From Falsochrobactrum tianjinense (GTDB lineage: Bacteria; Pseudomonadota; Alphaproteobacteria; Rhizobiales; Rhizobiaceae), in the NCBI RefSeq assembly GCF_019100495.1, contig NZ_JAHRVA010000004.1, forward strand, positions 186,001-250,000: 64,000 nt of DNA, given 5' to 3'. This document shows, piece after piece, positions 45,435 to 54,987 of this stretch. The number at the start of each line of letters is the position of its first letter. Positions within the stretch are counted from its first letter, which is position 1. The translations under genes and the position numbers were made by a program. The notes below the pieces were generated by a model. It had not been told where the DNA came from and did not search any database. It saw only the letters and a list, made by a program, of their open reading frames with translations.

Positions 45435-47303
45435 TCAGGACGCAGTTTGCTGGCCCAGGAAGCCGCCCGACTGGCGCGCCCAAAGCCCTGCATAAATGCC
45501 GCCGCGCGCGATCAGCTCCTCGTGCGTGCCTTCTTCGACGATCCGGCTCTTGTCCATCACGATGAGACGATCAAGCGCTGCAATGGTCGATAGGCGATGC
45601 GCGATGGCGATTACCGTCTTGCCTTCCATCAATTGCTTGAGATTATCTTGTATGGATGCCTCTACCTCTGAATCGAGTGCAGAGGTTGCCTCATCGAGAA
45701 TGAGAACTGGCGCATCCTTGAGAATCGCGCGCGCAATGGCGATGCGCTGACGCTGCCCGCCTGAAAGCTTGACGCCTCTTTCGCCAACAAAGGCATCGAA
45801 GGATTTGCGTCCCTGATAGTCTTCCAGAACGGCAATGAACCCCTCCGCTTCCGCTTGGCGGGTGGCCTGGAGAAGTTCAGCTTCCGTCGCATCGTCGCGC
45901 GCTAGCATGATGTTATCGCGCAGCGAGCGATGCAGCAGGGCGGTTTCCTGGCTGACGACAGCAAATGCTCGGCGCAAGGAGGCCTGCGTCACATTCCGCA
46001 CATCTTGCCCATCAATGAGAATCGCGCCCTTTTCCACGTCGTAAAGCCGCAGAATCAGATTGACCAGGGTAGATTTACCGGCCCCCGAATGACCGACCAG
46101 CCCCACACGCTCACCACCTGCAACTGTAAGATTGATATTGTCCAGAACCCCCGCCCCCTTGCCGTAATGGAAGGTGACATCGTGCACGTCTATACGTGCC
46201 TGCGTGATCTGCAAGGGTTTCGCACCGCTCCTGTCTTCCAGACCCAGCGGAGCAGAAACCAGTTTCATCGAATTTTCGATAAGACCGAGTTGGCGCAGCA
46301 TGCCGTTGAGCTGCATCATCATCCGCCCCAGCAGCATGTTGAGCCGCAAAACAAGGCCAAGCGTGAACGACACCTGCCCCACGGTAATCGCATCGCGCGT
46401 CCACAGATCGATGGCGATGGCTGCAACCGTCACGATCATCAACCCCGAAAGCGCCGTCAGTGAAATACGAACGCCCGTGAGCGAACGCATGAAAGGCAGA
46501 ATGGCCCCGAGATATCGCTCAAAGCCGTCGCGCAGATAATGTTCGTCATCGTCAGCTGTATTAAGCTTGATCGTCTGAATATTGGAATAGCTGTCGACGA
46601 TCCGCCCGTTGATCATTGAACCCGCTTCGGCGGATGCTTCTGCATATTTTCGGATACGCGGCAGATAGCGCCGGGCAATGAAGCCAAATGCCGCGATCCA
46701 GAGAATAACGGCCGCCGCCAGCCGCCAGTCCAGCCTTCCGACCAGAAACAGCGTGGTTATGCTATAGATCGCCATGAACCAGACGACCTGAATGAGGCTT
46801 TCGATCAGATCACCGGCTGCCTGCCCCGCCTGCCAGACCTTGGTCGCGATACGCCCGGCGAAATCATTCTGGAAGAAAGCGTAGGACTGGCGCAATACAT
46901 AGGAATTCGCCTGCCACCGAATCATATTGTAAAATCCCGGCGAAAGAGTCTGGCCGTCCAGCATCGTGCTCATCGCCGTCACTGCGAGCCGAATCACCAG
47001 AACCGTCAGCCCCATAAAAAGCAGTTCCGGCCCCGCCGCCTGCAACAGCGCCGTCCAGCTTCGTTCCGCACCGTCGCGCCCGGCCTGATCGAGAATATCG
47101 ACCAGCCTGCCGGTGAAATAAAACAATCCCGCTTCCACTAGCGGCAACAATCCGCCGACCACCAGCGAGAGCGCCAGCGGTCCTTTGGCCTGCCGCGCAT
47201 AATGCCAGATAAAAGCGGGGGTCGTCGATGGCGGCCTTAACCGATCCGGCTCGCGAAAGGGATCAACCCAACGCTCGAACAGGCTATAGACCGTTTTCAT
47301 CAA
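45435..47303 (-). CDS. ABC exporter, membrane domain fused to ATPase (second of a pair)
   Basis: 622 residues. Six-helix ABC_membrane domain, then an intact ATPase: Walker A GHSGAGKSTLVNL, signature LSGGQRQRIAIARAIL, Walker B LILDEATSALDSE and H-loop IAIAHRLSTIAALD. It is of the MsbA/multidrug-exporter type. It lies 11 bases behind a close paralogue, so the two probably form a heterodimer. The substrate is unknown. Confidence 0.9.
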   Translation of the reverse strand: MMKTVYSLFERWVDPFREPDRLRPPSTTPAFIWHYARQAKGPLALSLVVGGLLPLVEAGLFYFTGRLVDILDQAGRDGAERSWTALLQAAGPELLFMGLTVLVIRLAVTAMSTMLDGQTLSPGFYNMIRWQANSYVLRQSYAFFQNDFAGRIATKVWQAGQAAGDLIESLIQVVWFMAIYSITTLFLVGRLDWRLAAAVILWIAAFGFIARRYLPRIRKYAEASAEAGSMINGRIVDSYSNIQTIKLNTADDDEHYLRDGFERYLGAILPFMRSLTGVRISLTALSGLMIVTVAAIAIDLWTRDAITVGQVSFTLGLVLRLNMLLGRMMMQLNGMLRQLGLIENSMKLVSAPLGLEDRSGAKPLQITQARIDVHDVTFHYGKGAGVLDNINLTVAGGERVGLVGHSGAGKSTLVNLILRLYDVEKGAILIDGQDVRNVTQASLRRAFAVVSQETALLHRSLRDNIMLARDDATEAELLQATRQAEAEGFIAVLEDYQGRKSFDAFVGERGVKLSGGQRQRIAIARAILKDAPVLILDEATSALDSEVEASIQDNLKQLMEGKTVIAIAHRLSTIAALDRLIVMDKSRIVEEGTHEELIARGGIYAGLWARQSGGFLGQQTAS

Positions 47304-47314
47304 TTGCGTTTTCC

Positions 47315-49171
47315 TTAATTAACCAGTTCCGCATCCGCTGGATCATCGAAACCAAGGAACCCACCCGATTGCCTTGCCCATAATCTGGCATAAATGCCGC
47401 CAAGCGCCACAAGTTCCTCATGTGTGCCGTCTTCGACGATACGCCCTTCGTCCATGACCACCAGTCGGTCAAGCGCCGCAATGGTGGAAAGCCGGTGCGC
47501 GATGGCAATCACGGTCTTGCCTTCCATCAATGTGTTGAGGCTGTCCTGAATAGCCGCCTCCACTTCCGAATCGAGCGCCGAGGTCGCCTCGTCCAGAATG
47601 AGGATTGGCGCGTCTTTCAGCATCACGCGCGCAATGGCGATGCGCTGGCGCTGCCCGCCTGACAGTTTTACGCCGCGTTCGCCGACATGCGCATCAAGTC
47701 CACGACGCTCTTTGGGATCGCTCAGCAATGGAATGAACTGATCCGCCTGCGCCAACCGGATGGCGCGCACAACCATCTCATCACTGGCATCGGGGCGGCC
47801 ATACATGATGTTCTCGCGCACTGAACGGTGCAGAAGCGATGTGTCCTGCGTAACCATTCCGATATTGGCGCGCAGCGAATCCTGCGTGACTTTGGAAATA
47901 TCCTGGCCGTCAATCAAAATGCGACCGCTTTCGAGATCATAAAAACGCAGCAACAGATTGACCAGCGTCGATTTACCGGCACCGGAACGCCCAACAAGCC
48001 CGACTTTCTGCCCTGCCGGAATATTAAGCGACAATCCTTCGATGACGCCCTTGCCCTTGCCGTAATGAAAGCCGATCCTGTCGAAGACGAGTTCGCCCTT
48101 ATCGACTTTCAGCGCAGGAGCATCCGGCACATCCACCACCTCATGCGCCCGCGCAATCGTAGTGATCCCGTCTTCGACTGTCCCGATATTCTCGAACAGG
48201 GCTGACATTTCCCACATGATCCATTGCGACATGCCGTTAAGGCGCAACACCAGACCAATACCGACTGCCACGGCACCCACGGACACCGCCTCCTCCATCC
48301 ACAGGCCGATCCCGATAGCACCGACTGCGAATAGCAGAATACAGTTCGATAGGTAGAGCGTGAAATGGAACATCGTAATCAGGCGCATCTGGCGATGCAC
48401 AGTATCCAGAAAACCATCAAGGCTTTCGCGGACATAGGATTCCTCACGGCTCGAATGCGAGAACAGCTTGACGGTGGCGATATTGGTATAGCTGTCGACG
48501 ATACGCCCGGTCATAGATGAGCGCGCATCGGCCTGCTCTTCTGAAATCGCCCGCAGGCGTGGAATGAAGAAACGCAGCAGCACGATATAAACGCCCAGCC
48601 AGACGGCAAAAGGGATCATCAGAACGACATTGGCGGATGCTGCGATGAAAAGGGTTCCAGCAAAATAGACGAAAACGTAATTGAGCACGTCGAGCAGCTT
48701 CATCACCGTCTCGCGCACGGCAAGCGCCGTCTGCATCAACTTGGTGGAAATGCGCCCCGCAAATTCATCCTGAAAGAACGCCATGGACTGGCGAATGAGA
48801 TAGCGGTGCATCAACCATCGCACCCGCATCGGGTAATTGCCGAGCAATGTCTGGTGGATGAACAGCGAATGAATCAGCACTACGCCCGGCAAAACGACCA
48901 GCACCACTCCGGCGATCAAGGACAGCCGCCATCCCTCATTGGTCAGGAACGTCTCGCGCGACTGATGCGAGAGCCAGTCCACGATATTACCCAGAAAGGC
49001 GAACAGCGACACCTCGATAATAGCAATCAGCGTCGTGAAAGCTGCCATGCCAAGAATCCACGGCCATGCGCCCCTGGTATAATAAAGACAAAATGCCAGC
49101 AGCCCGCGTGGCGGCTCACGCGGGGGCTCTTCGGGATAGGCTGCGAGTCGTTTCTCAAACCATTTGAACAT
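47315..49171 (-). CDS. ABC exporter, membrane domain fused to ATPase (first of a pair)
   Basis: 618 residues from ATG 49171; the frame extends to a TTG at 49207. Same layout as its neighbour: Walker A GRSGAGKSTLVNLLL, LSGGQRQRIAIARVML, LILDEATSALDSE and IAIAHRLSTIAALDRL. Both ATPase sites look complete, unlike heterodimeric exporters with one degenerate site. It is divergent from trmL across a perfect inverted repeat at 49216-49243. Confidence 0.9.
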   Translation of the reverse strand: MFKWFEKRLAAYPEEPPREPPRGLLAFCLYYTRGAWPWILGMAAFTTLIAIIEVSLFAFLGNIVDWLSHQSRETFLTNEGWRLSLIAGVVLVVLPGVVLIHSLFIHQTLLGNYPMRVRWLMHRYLIRQSMAFFQDEFAGRISTKLMQTALAVRETVMKLLDVLNYVFVYFAGTLFIAASANVVLMIPFAVWLGVYIVLLRFFIPRLRAISEEQADARSSMTGRIVDSYTNIATVKLFSHSSREESYVRESLDGFLDTVHRQMRLITMFHFTLYLSNCILLFAVGAIGIGLWMEEAVSVGAVAVGIGLVLRLNGMSQWIMWEMSALFENIGTVEDGITTIARAHEVVDVPDAPALKVDKGELVFDRIGFHYGKGKGVIEGLSLNIPAGQKVGLVGRSGAGKSTLVNLLLRFYDLESGRILIDGQDISKVTQDSLRANIGMVTQDTSLLHRSVRENIMYGRPDASDEMVVRAIRLAQADQFIPLLSDPKERRGLDAHVGERGVKLSGGQRQRIAIARVMLKDAPILILDEATSALDSEVEAAIQDSLNTLMEGKTVIAIAHRLSTIAALDRLVVMDEGRIVEDGTHEELVALGGIYARLWARQSGGFLGFDDPADAELVN

Positions 49172-49215
49172 AGTGCTCTTTTTATGTGTCCTCGTAAAAA
49201 TTGCCAAGGCGAAAT

Positions 49216-49243
49216 CAGAACAAAAAGAGAATATTTTGTTCTG
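49216..49243. promoter_or_regulatory. Perfect inverted repeat midway between the ABC exporter pair and trmL
   Basis: 10-bp arms CAGAACAAAA and TTTTGTTCTG with an 8-base spacer. The centre (49229.5) is the midpoint of the two divergent start codons. It suits an operator controlling one or both directions. The arm resembles the TTTAGAACAAA elements near ilvE. Confidence 0.55.
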
Positions 49244-49286
49244 CCGAACACTTGCGGCAATGCCATTTCTGCGTTACCCGCCCCAT

Positions 49287-49766
49287 ATGGAACTGCGTAT
49301 CGCTCTCTATCAGCCTGATATTCCCGGCAATACGGGAACCATTTTACGCTTGGCCGCCTGTCTCGGCTTTGCGGTGGATATCATAGAACCCGCTGGATTC
49401 GACGTATCTGATCGTTCGCTCAAGCGCGCGGGCATGGATTATCTCGAACAGGCCGCCCTGACGCGCCATGCCGACTGGCAGCATTTCGATGAGTGGCGCA
49501 AAAATACCAGCCGTCGTCTGGTCCTGCTCTCGACCAAAGCGGCAATTCCCTATACCGATTATCAATTCCAGGAAAATGACATTCTTTTGTTCGGCCGCGA
49601 ATCGGCAGGCGTTCCGGATACGGTGCAGGATATTGCCGACGCACGATTACTGATACCAATGGTGCCGGGCGCGCGCTCCCTTAATCTTGCCGTGTCGGTG
49701 GCCATGACCGCCGGTGAGGCTCTGCGCCAACGAAGCCTCACATATCGCAGGAATGGTGTAATGTAA
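49287..49766 (+). CDS. trmL: tRNA (cytidine/uridine-34 2'-O)-methyltransferase
   Basis: 159 residues, SPOUT fold. It has IALYQPDIPGNTGTILRLAACLG near the N-terminus, ILLFGRESAGVPD and the C-terminal knot IPMVPGARSLNLAVSVAMTAGEALRQ. It methylates the wobble ribose of tRNA-Leu. Full length from ATG 49287; the longer frame overlaps the inverted repeat. Confidence 0.94.
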   Translation: MELRIALYQPDIPGNTGTILRLAACLGFAVDIIEPAGFDVSDRSLKRAGMDYLEQAALTRHADWQHFDEWRKNTSRRLVLLSTKAAIPYTDYQFQENDILLFGRESAGVPDTVQDIADARLLIPMVPGARSLNLAVSVAMTAGEALRQRSLTYRRNGVM

Positions 49767-49881
49767 TAACGACTCGCAAAAGCCATTCTCTCCAGAGCAA
49801 TTGGACCCCGATGCTCTTGCGGCTGCTAATCTGAATCGAGTTTCAATGCGTTAAGCACGTTACATGAATCGAAACGGCAAG

Positions 49882-50142
49882 TCAGTCAGAAGTCGGCAGC
49901 CGCCGAATCGTAAATTCGATCACATCGTCGGGCCGTTCGCACCAGCTTTCAATTTCCGTCCAGTAGGCAGCCTTGGGAAAGGCCTCGAACCATTCGCGCG
50001 CCTTCTCGCGTGCCGCCTGACGCGGCAAGGTGAATGTCTCACGGATAAAACCATCTCGCGGCATCCGGCTTTTTTGTGTGCGGCTTTTCTCAAGCTGTTT
50101 TCGCAACCCTTCAAGCGGTGGGCGGGGCGGTACTACAGTCAT
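49882..50142 (-). CDS. Small conserved-looking protein of unknown function
   Basis: 86 residues, basic N-terminal half (RPPLEGLRKQLEKSRTQKSR) and a helical C-terminal half with aromatic residues (REKAREWFEAFPKAAYWTEIESW, ending in EFTIRRLP). It is not recognised as a named family. GGGAGG lies seven bases before the ATG at 50142, which supports translation; the longer open frame to 50316 lacks such a site. Probably cytosolic. Confidence 0.72.
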   Translation of the reverse strand: MTVVPPRPPLEGLRKQLEKSRTQKSRMPRDGFIRETFTLPRQAAREKAREWFEAFPKAAYWTEIESWCERPDDVIEFTIRRLPTSD

Positions 50143-50429
50143 GCGATTGCCTCCCGAAAGCATGTCGCTCAAAAATGAGAACCGATTTCGCTGGTTACGA
50201 CATGAACGTGACAAAGAGATAAAGCCGATATTCCCGATCTCTTGCACGTTAAGATAGGGAAGCGGCCCATGAAAGACGAGTCTTTTCTGGGGAGATAAAT
50301 CTAGCCATGACTGCATAATATCCTTCGCGCTATGCCAAACTACAGGATTTTGCTAAATGAAAGGCGTATAAGCTTGAATGTCTGGAACTTTTCCGGTTCC
50401 CCGATAAATTGCGCGAGAGGAAACCAACA

Positions 50430-51344
50430 ATGCAACGCGACGAAATTCCCGCAATCATCCCGCAAGATATCGAAGAAAAAAAACAGGCCGCCCGCGATTG
50501 GTTCGAGGAACTGCGCGACCGGATCTGCACGAGTTTTGAACAGCTTGAAGACGAGTTGCAGGGCCAACTTTCCGATCAGGAGCCCGGACGCTTCGTTCGC
50601 ACGCCCTGGCAAAAGGACGATGGCAATGGCGGCGGTGGCGTCATGTCCATCATGCATGGCCGCGTTTTTGAAAAGGTCGGCGTCCATGTTTCCACCGTTC
50701 ATGGTGAGTTTTCGCCCGACTTCCGCAAGCAGATCCCCGGTGCGGAAGAAGACCCACGCTATTGGGCCAGCGGCATTTCGCTGATCGCCCATCCGCAAAA
50801 TCCCAATGTTCCCGCCGTGCACATGAACACCCGCATGGTCGTGACCACCCGCCAATGGTTCGGCGGCGGCGCAGACCTCACCCCCGTTCTCGACAGCCGC
50901 CGCACACAAGAAGACCCGGATACATTGACCTTTCACAAAGCATTTCGCTTCATATGCGAGAGGCACAAGGACATTGTCGATTATCAGCGGCTGAAAGACT
51001 GGTGCGACGAATATTTCTTCCTGCCCCATCGCAATGAACTGCGCGGCACTGGCGGCATTTTCTACGACTGGCTGCATTCCTCCGGCGAACAAGGCGGCTG
51101 GGATACCGACTTCGCCTTTACCCGCGATGTTGGCCGTGGTTTTTCGGTGGTTTATCCGCATCTGGTGCGCCAGAATTTCAACAAGGGCTGGACGCCTGAA
51201 GATCGCGAAGAACAGCTCGTGCGTCGCGGCCGCTATGTCGAATTCAATCTGCTCTATGATCGCGGCACGATTTTCGGCCTGAAGACAGGCGGCAATGTCA
51301 ATTCCATCCTGTCTTCCATGCCGCCTGTCGTGAAATGGCCGTGA
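50430..51344 (+). CDS. hemF: Oxygen-dependent coproporphyrinogen III oxidase
   Basis: 304 residues. Conserved [21 protein letters not shown], the substrate-site [20 protein letters not shown] and [15 protein letters not shown]. It converts coproporphyrinogen III to protoporphyrinogen IX using O2 in haem synthesis. The ATG at 50430 has AGAGGA upstream; the TTG at 50409 is not needed. Confidence 0.97.
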   Translation: MQRDEIPAIIPQDIEEKKQAARDWFEELRDRICTSFEQLEDELQGQLSDQEPGRFVRTPWQKDDGNGGGGVMSIMHGRVFEKVGVHVSTVHGEFSPDFRKQIPGAEEDPRYWASGISLIAHPQNPNVPAVHMNTRMVVTTRQWFGGGADLTPVLDSRRTQEDPDTLTFHKAFRFICERHKDIVDYQRLKDWCDEYFFLPHRNELRGTGGIFYDWLHSSGEQGGWDTDFAFTRDVGRGFSVVYPHLVRQNFNKGWTPEDREEQLVRRGRYVEFNLLYDRGTIFGLKTGGNVNSILSSMPPVVKWP

Positions 51345-51382
51345 AATAAAGCATTTCCAGCAAAAGTGTGGAACGCCTCCGC

Positions 51383-52219
51383 TTAATTTTTGGGCTGATT
51401 GCGAAGCCTTTCAGCCTCCGCATAGAATTTCTTTTCCCACTCGTTATGATTATCTAGCCCTTCCTTGATGAAGGGCGTGAAAATCGCAAGATTCATCAGG
51501 CACCAGTTGACGAGCCGTGCAGGAAACTTCAGCGGCTTGACGAAATCGACAAACAGAACGACGCGCGTCTTGTCAGTGTGGTTCCACGCCTCATGCTCGT
51601 AAGCGTCGTCGAAAATCAGCACTTTGCCTTCCTGCCAATGGCAGATCTGGTTGTCGACGCGAATAGCGAGCTTGTCGGCAGGTTCCGGCACGATCATGCC
51701 CATGTGCAGGCGCAGAACGCCGTTATATGGTCCGCGATGCGGCGGCAGATGCTTGCCCGGCTCGAAAATCGAGAACATGGCTGTGGTCAGGCCAGGAATT
51801 TTCTGCACGGCGCGCCACGTATTGGGGCAAGCTCGGATATTCTGTTCCGACTTGACGCCAAAGCCTAGCAGAAAGAACGTCTTCCAGTGACTGTCGGTCG
51901 AAATCGTCTTCACATCTGTCGAAATATCCTGAAAGGACGGCAACTCGCTCTGACGCAGCAGAACCTTTTCCAGTTCGGCGCGAATGGCGGGAAATTCCTT
52001 TTCGATATCCGACGCCCATAGAAAGAGGGCATTGTCATAAACCGGAGGATTTCCAAGCTTTGCATATTTGAGATTGAGCCGTTCCGCCCAAGCGACGATG
52101 CCCATGAAAAACCGGGTTACGGCGCCCGGCCGTTCCATTGGCGTGATACCCTCGGTGCCAAAATTCTGCTTGGGGTCAGAAGCGGTTTCTTGCTGTTTCG
52201 ATGTATCGGAACTGGACAT
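51383..52219 (-). CDS. lpxO: Aspartyl/asparaginyl beta-hydroxylase family protein, LpxO-like
   Basis: 278 residues. The domain carries SIFEPGKHLPPHRGPYNGVLRLH and VLIFDDAYEHEAWN, which contain the metal-binding His residues and 2-oxoglutarate arginine pattern of the family. A hydrophobic tail (LVNWCLMNLAIFTPFI) suggests membrane association. LpxO adds a 2-hydroxyl to a lipid A acyl chain. The match to LpxO rather than another member is by length and pattern and not certain. Confidence 0.8.
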   Translation of the reverse strand: MSSSDTSKQQETASDPKQNFGTEGITPMERPGAVTRFFMGIVAWAERLNLKYAKLGNPPVYDNALFLWASDIEKEFPAIRAELEKVLLRQSELPSFQDISTDVKTISTDSHWKTFFLLGFGVKSEQNIRACPNTWRAVQKIPGLTTAMFSIFEPGKHLPPHRGPYNGVLRLHMGMIVPEPADKLAIRVDNQICHWQEGKVLIFDDAYEHEAWNHTDKTRVVLFVDFVKPLKFPARLVNWCLMNLAIFTPFIKEGLDNHNEWEKKFYAEAERLRNQPKN

Positions 52220-52284
52220 TCGTTGCTCTTTCAAAACTGACGCGAAAAATGCATCCTACGCCATAAAAGTGCTAAATCACGGCA

Positions 52285-53556
52285 TCACTCGTTCATTTTG
52301 TCGCGATCAAGTTTGTCCAGAAGTGCGGTCCGGTCAAGATTAAAACCTGAGTCAATCCAGATGGTTTCAAGGTCTCTCAGCATTTTGCCAAGAGCCGGGC
52401 CTTTCTCGACGCCCAGCCGCAGAAGATCACCGCCCGTAACAGGAAAAACCGGTGTTTCATGAGTCTGCGCGACTTCAAGCAAGCGCGCATAACCACCAGC
52501 CCGGATCATCGCCTCATCGCTCGCTACCGCATCATTGCGCGCCGCGGCATAGGCCAGCCGGATACGGTCCAGCACGGCCTGCTTGCTTCCGCGATAGAGA
52601 AGCGCTTTCAGCGCCTGTTCCGAAAATTCCGGTTTCACCGCATCAGCGCGCGCCCAAGCCTCCAGCCGCGCCCTTTCGGCATTCGACATTTTAAGCCGCT
52701 TGCCCAATTCGCCCATGCGCTCCGCATCGGGAGGAACAATGCCTTCAAGCCGCAAGATGGGATCAACCTGCCAGCCAAGATCGCCTTCCGCTCGCACCAG
52801 ACCATGGATAGCGTCAATACCCCATTTCTCGCTTTCAGGCAGAACAAGGGTAAGCACGCCCGCCTGCCGCATCCACAAAAGCGCGCGTGAAGGATCGGGC
52901 GCGCAAAGAAGCTTCTTGATTTCCGCCCAGACCCGCTCTGCCGAAAGCTGCTGCAAGCCGTCCTTGAGCCGCGCGCTGGCGCGCAATCCGTCCGTTTCGG
53001 GGCGTCCCGAGCCGTACCAGGCGAAGAACCGGAAAAAGCGCAGAATACGCAGATAATCTTCGCGGATACGCGCTTCCGCATCACCGATGAAACGCAGCGT
53101 GCATGTCTCTATATCACCGAGCCCGCCGACATAGTCGACAATCGTTCCATCGGCCTTGGCGTAGAGCGCGTTGATCGTAAAATCCCGCCGTTCGGCATCG
53201 CTTTTCCAGTCCGTATCGAAGGCCACCTTGGCATGGCGTCCGTCCGTCTCAATGTCCTTGCGCAGAGTCGTCACCTCAAAGGGCTGCCCCTGCACGACAA
53301 CGGTCACAGTGCCATGTTCGATGCCCGTCGGCACCGGCTTGAAACCTGCCTCCCGCGCAAGCCGGACTGTATCTTGCGGCAGATGTGTGGTCGCCAGATC
53401 AACATCGCTGACCTTCGTACCCAGCAATGTATTGCGGACCGCGCCGCCCACTACTCGCACTTCGCCACCATCGCGGTTGAGTGCTTCGAAAAGCGCTTGC
53501 AGCCGCCAAGACTTGAACCATTCGGCCTTGCCAGTAATATTCACTGTTTCGCTCAA
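52285..53556 (-). CDS. cca: CCA tRNA nucleotidyltransferase / poly(A) polymerase family
   Basis: 423 residues. The nucleotidyltransferase site is VVGGAVRNTLLG with SDVDLATTHLP (catalytic Asp pair), then RRDFTINALYAKADG and EDYLRILRFFRFFAWYG. It adds CCA to tRNA 3' ends. The TTG start at 53556 overlaps the TGA of the nudix gene and has AAAGG eight bases upstream, so it is translationally coupled. Last gene of a three-gene operon. Confidence 0.93.
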   Translation of the reverse strand: MSETVNITGKAEWFKSWRLQALFEALNRDGGEVRVVGGAVRNTLLGTKVSDVDLATTHLPQDTVRLAREAGFKPVPTGIEHGTVTVVVQGQPFEVTTLRKDIETDGRHAKVAFDTDWKSDAERRDFTINALYAKADGTIVDYVGGLGDIETCTLRFIGDAEARIREDYLRILRFFRFFAWYGSGRPETDGLRASARLKDGLQQLSAERVWAEIKKLLCAPDPSRALLWMRQAGVLTLVLPESEKWGIDAIHGLVRAEGDLGWQVDPILRLEGIVPPDAERMGELGKRLKMSNAERARLEAWARADAVKPEFSEQALKALLYRGSKQAVLDRIRLAYAAARNDAVASDEAMIRAGGYARLLEVAQTHETPVFPVTGGDLLRLGVEKGPALGKMLRDLETIWIDSGFNLDRTALLDKLDRDKMNE

Positions 53557-54191
53557 CGATAGAGCCTTTCATAAAGTCCGCGAATAATTCCGGCGGTGAT
53601 ACCCCAGATGAATCGCTCATGATATGGCATGGCGTAATAAAAGCGCTCCTTGCCGTTCAATACTCTGCTTTCGCGCCGGTGGTTCACGGGATTCATGAGG
53701 AATGACAGCGGCACCTCAAATATATCCGCCACCTCATCAGGATTGGGATGCACATCGAATGGCGTATTGACCACTGCCAGAACGGGCGTAATGGAAAACC
53801 CGCTGCCGGTCAGATAACGCGGCAGATTACCCACAATCTTGGCCCGCTCAGCCAGCAGGCCGATTTCCTCATTTGCCTCGCGCAAGGCCGCATGTTCGGC
53901 AGTTCCATCCTCGGCATCGATGGCCCCGCCCGGAAATGCAATCTGGCCGGAATGCTTGCGCAGTGTATCAGTGCGCTGGGTCAATAGCAGCGTCGCCTCC
54001 GCGCCGCGATCCACCACAGGCACGAGAACAGCAGCGTCGCGCATTTTCGCAGTCACCATGGCCTGTGTAAAATCCGGATTCAACGCATGATCACCGGTCA
54101 CCTCGTGGTCGTCGGGCTGCCAGCTGCGCACGCGCTCGGCAAAATCATCCGCTGAAAAGACCGGAAACAGATCCGAAGTGCGAACCGTCAT
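53553..54191 (-). CDS. Nudix hydrolase, coenzyme A pyrophosphatase type
   Basis: 212 residues. The nudix box GGAIDAEDGTAEHAALREANEEIGL gives the Mg-binding glutamates. Upstream, LLTQRTDTLRKHSGQIAFPGG is the extra motif of the CoA-diphosphatase subfamily. It probably hydrolyses CoA or related nucleotides. It overlaps both neighbours by four bases. Confidence 0.92.
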   Translation of the reverse strand: MTVRTSDLFPVFSADDFAERVRSWQPDDHEVTGDHALNPDFTQAMVTAKMRDAAVLVPVVDRGAEATLLLTQRTDTLRKHSGQIAFPGGAIDAEDGTAEHAALREANEEIGLLAERAKIVGNLPRYLTGSGFSITPVLAVVNTPFDVHPNPDEVADIFEVPLSFLMNPVNHRRESRVLNGKERFYYAMPYHERFIWGITAGIIRGLYERLYR

Positions 54192-54853
54192 CGAAGAGCG
54201 TCCTCCAGTTCCTCGGCGGGCATGATGGGAAACACCACGCCGCCTGAACGCACTGCGAACATGATAGCGCCATCGACTTCGATCTCTTCGCCAAGCGCTA
54301 CCAGCTCATACATCACAGAGCGCGCCAAAAGCGCCTCCAGCCGCCCGCGCACCAGTATATACGGCTTCAGGCCGCCACTTTGCTGTTCAATCACAAAGCG
54401 CAGCCCATGCTCTGCCCCAGCCTCAACCACATCACCGACATTGGTGCGGAAGGTCAGAGCCTGATCCTCACCCTCACCGGAAACCTGCATTTCCACGGCA
54501 ATGAAATGGGCGTCCTCGACCCGGATGCCGATTTTTTCTACTGGCGTTACCAGATAGGTTCTACCGTCCTCATCCTTGCGCAGGACGGTGGAGAACAGCC
54601 GCACAAGCTGCTGGCGTCCGATGGGCGTTCCCATATAGAACCATGTTCCATCGGCGCGGATTTCCATATCCAGATCGCCGCAGAATTCGGGGTTCCAGCG
54701 CTCCACCGGCGGAATGCGACGCTCCTTTTCGGCAGGCCCGTTATGCGCATCCGCATGCGCGCGCGCAATAAGCGCTTCCAATCCGCCAGCGCCTTCGATG
54801 GTTCCTGTTGAACTTTGCGGCGTTTGCTCGCCTTGAGGGGTGCTTTTTATCAT
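54188..54853 (-). CDS. DUF1285-domain protein
   Basis: 221 residues. From about residue 48 the pattern PPVERWNPEFCGDLDMEIRADGTWFYMGTPIGRQQLVRLFSTVLR, then YLVTPVEKIGIRVEDAHF matches DUF1285, a conserved proteobacterial family of unknown role with a beta-rich fold. The N-terminal 45 residues are low-complexity. First gene of the DUF1285-nudix-cca operon; divergent from the MoxR gene. Confidence 0.9.
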   Translation of the reverse strand: MIKSTPQGEQTPQSSTGTIEGAGGLEALIARAHADAHNGPAEKERRIPPVERWNPEFCGDLDMEIRADGTWFYMGTPIGRQQLVRLFSTVLRKDEDGRTYLVTPVEKIGIRVEDAHFIAVEMQVSGEGEDQALTFRTNVGDVVEAGAEHGLRFVIEQQSGGLKPYILVRGRLEALLARSVMYELVALGEEIEVDGAIMFAVRSGGVVFPIMPAEELEDALR

Positions 54854-54987
54854 CCGACTCGGTTATTCCTGCCAGAATGCGTTTAAAATGTCTCAAGCCA
54901 TGAAATAGTCACCGTTTCACCGCTTGTCAGCATTATATAGCGATTTACCCTGCAACATGCAGGTGCGGATATTATTGCGAGGTTCCC

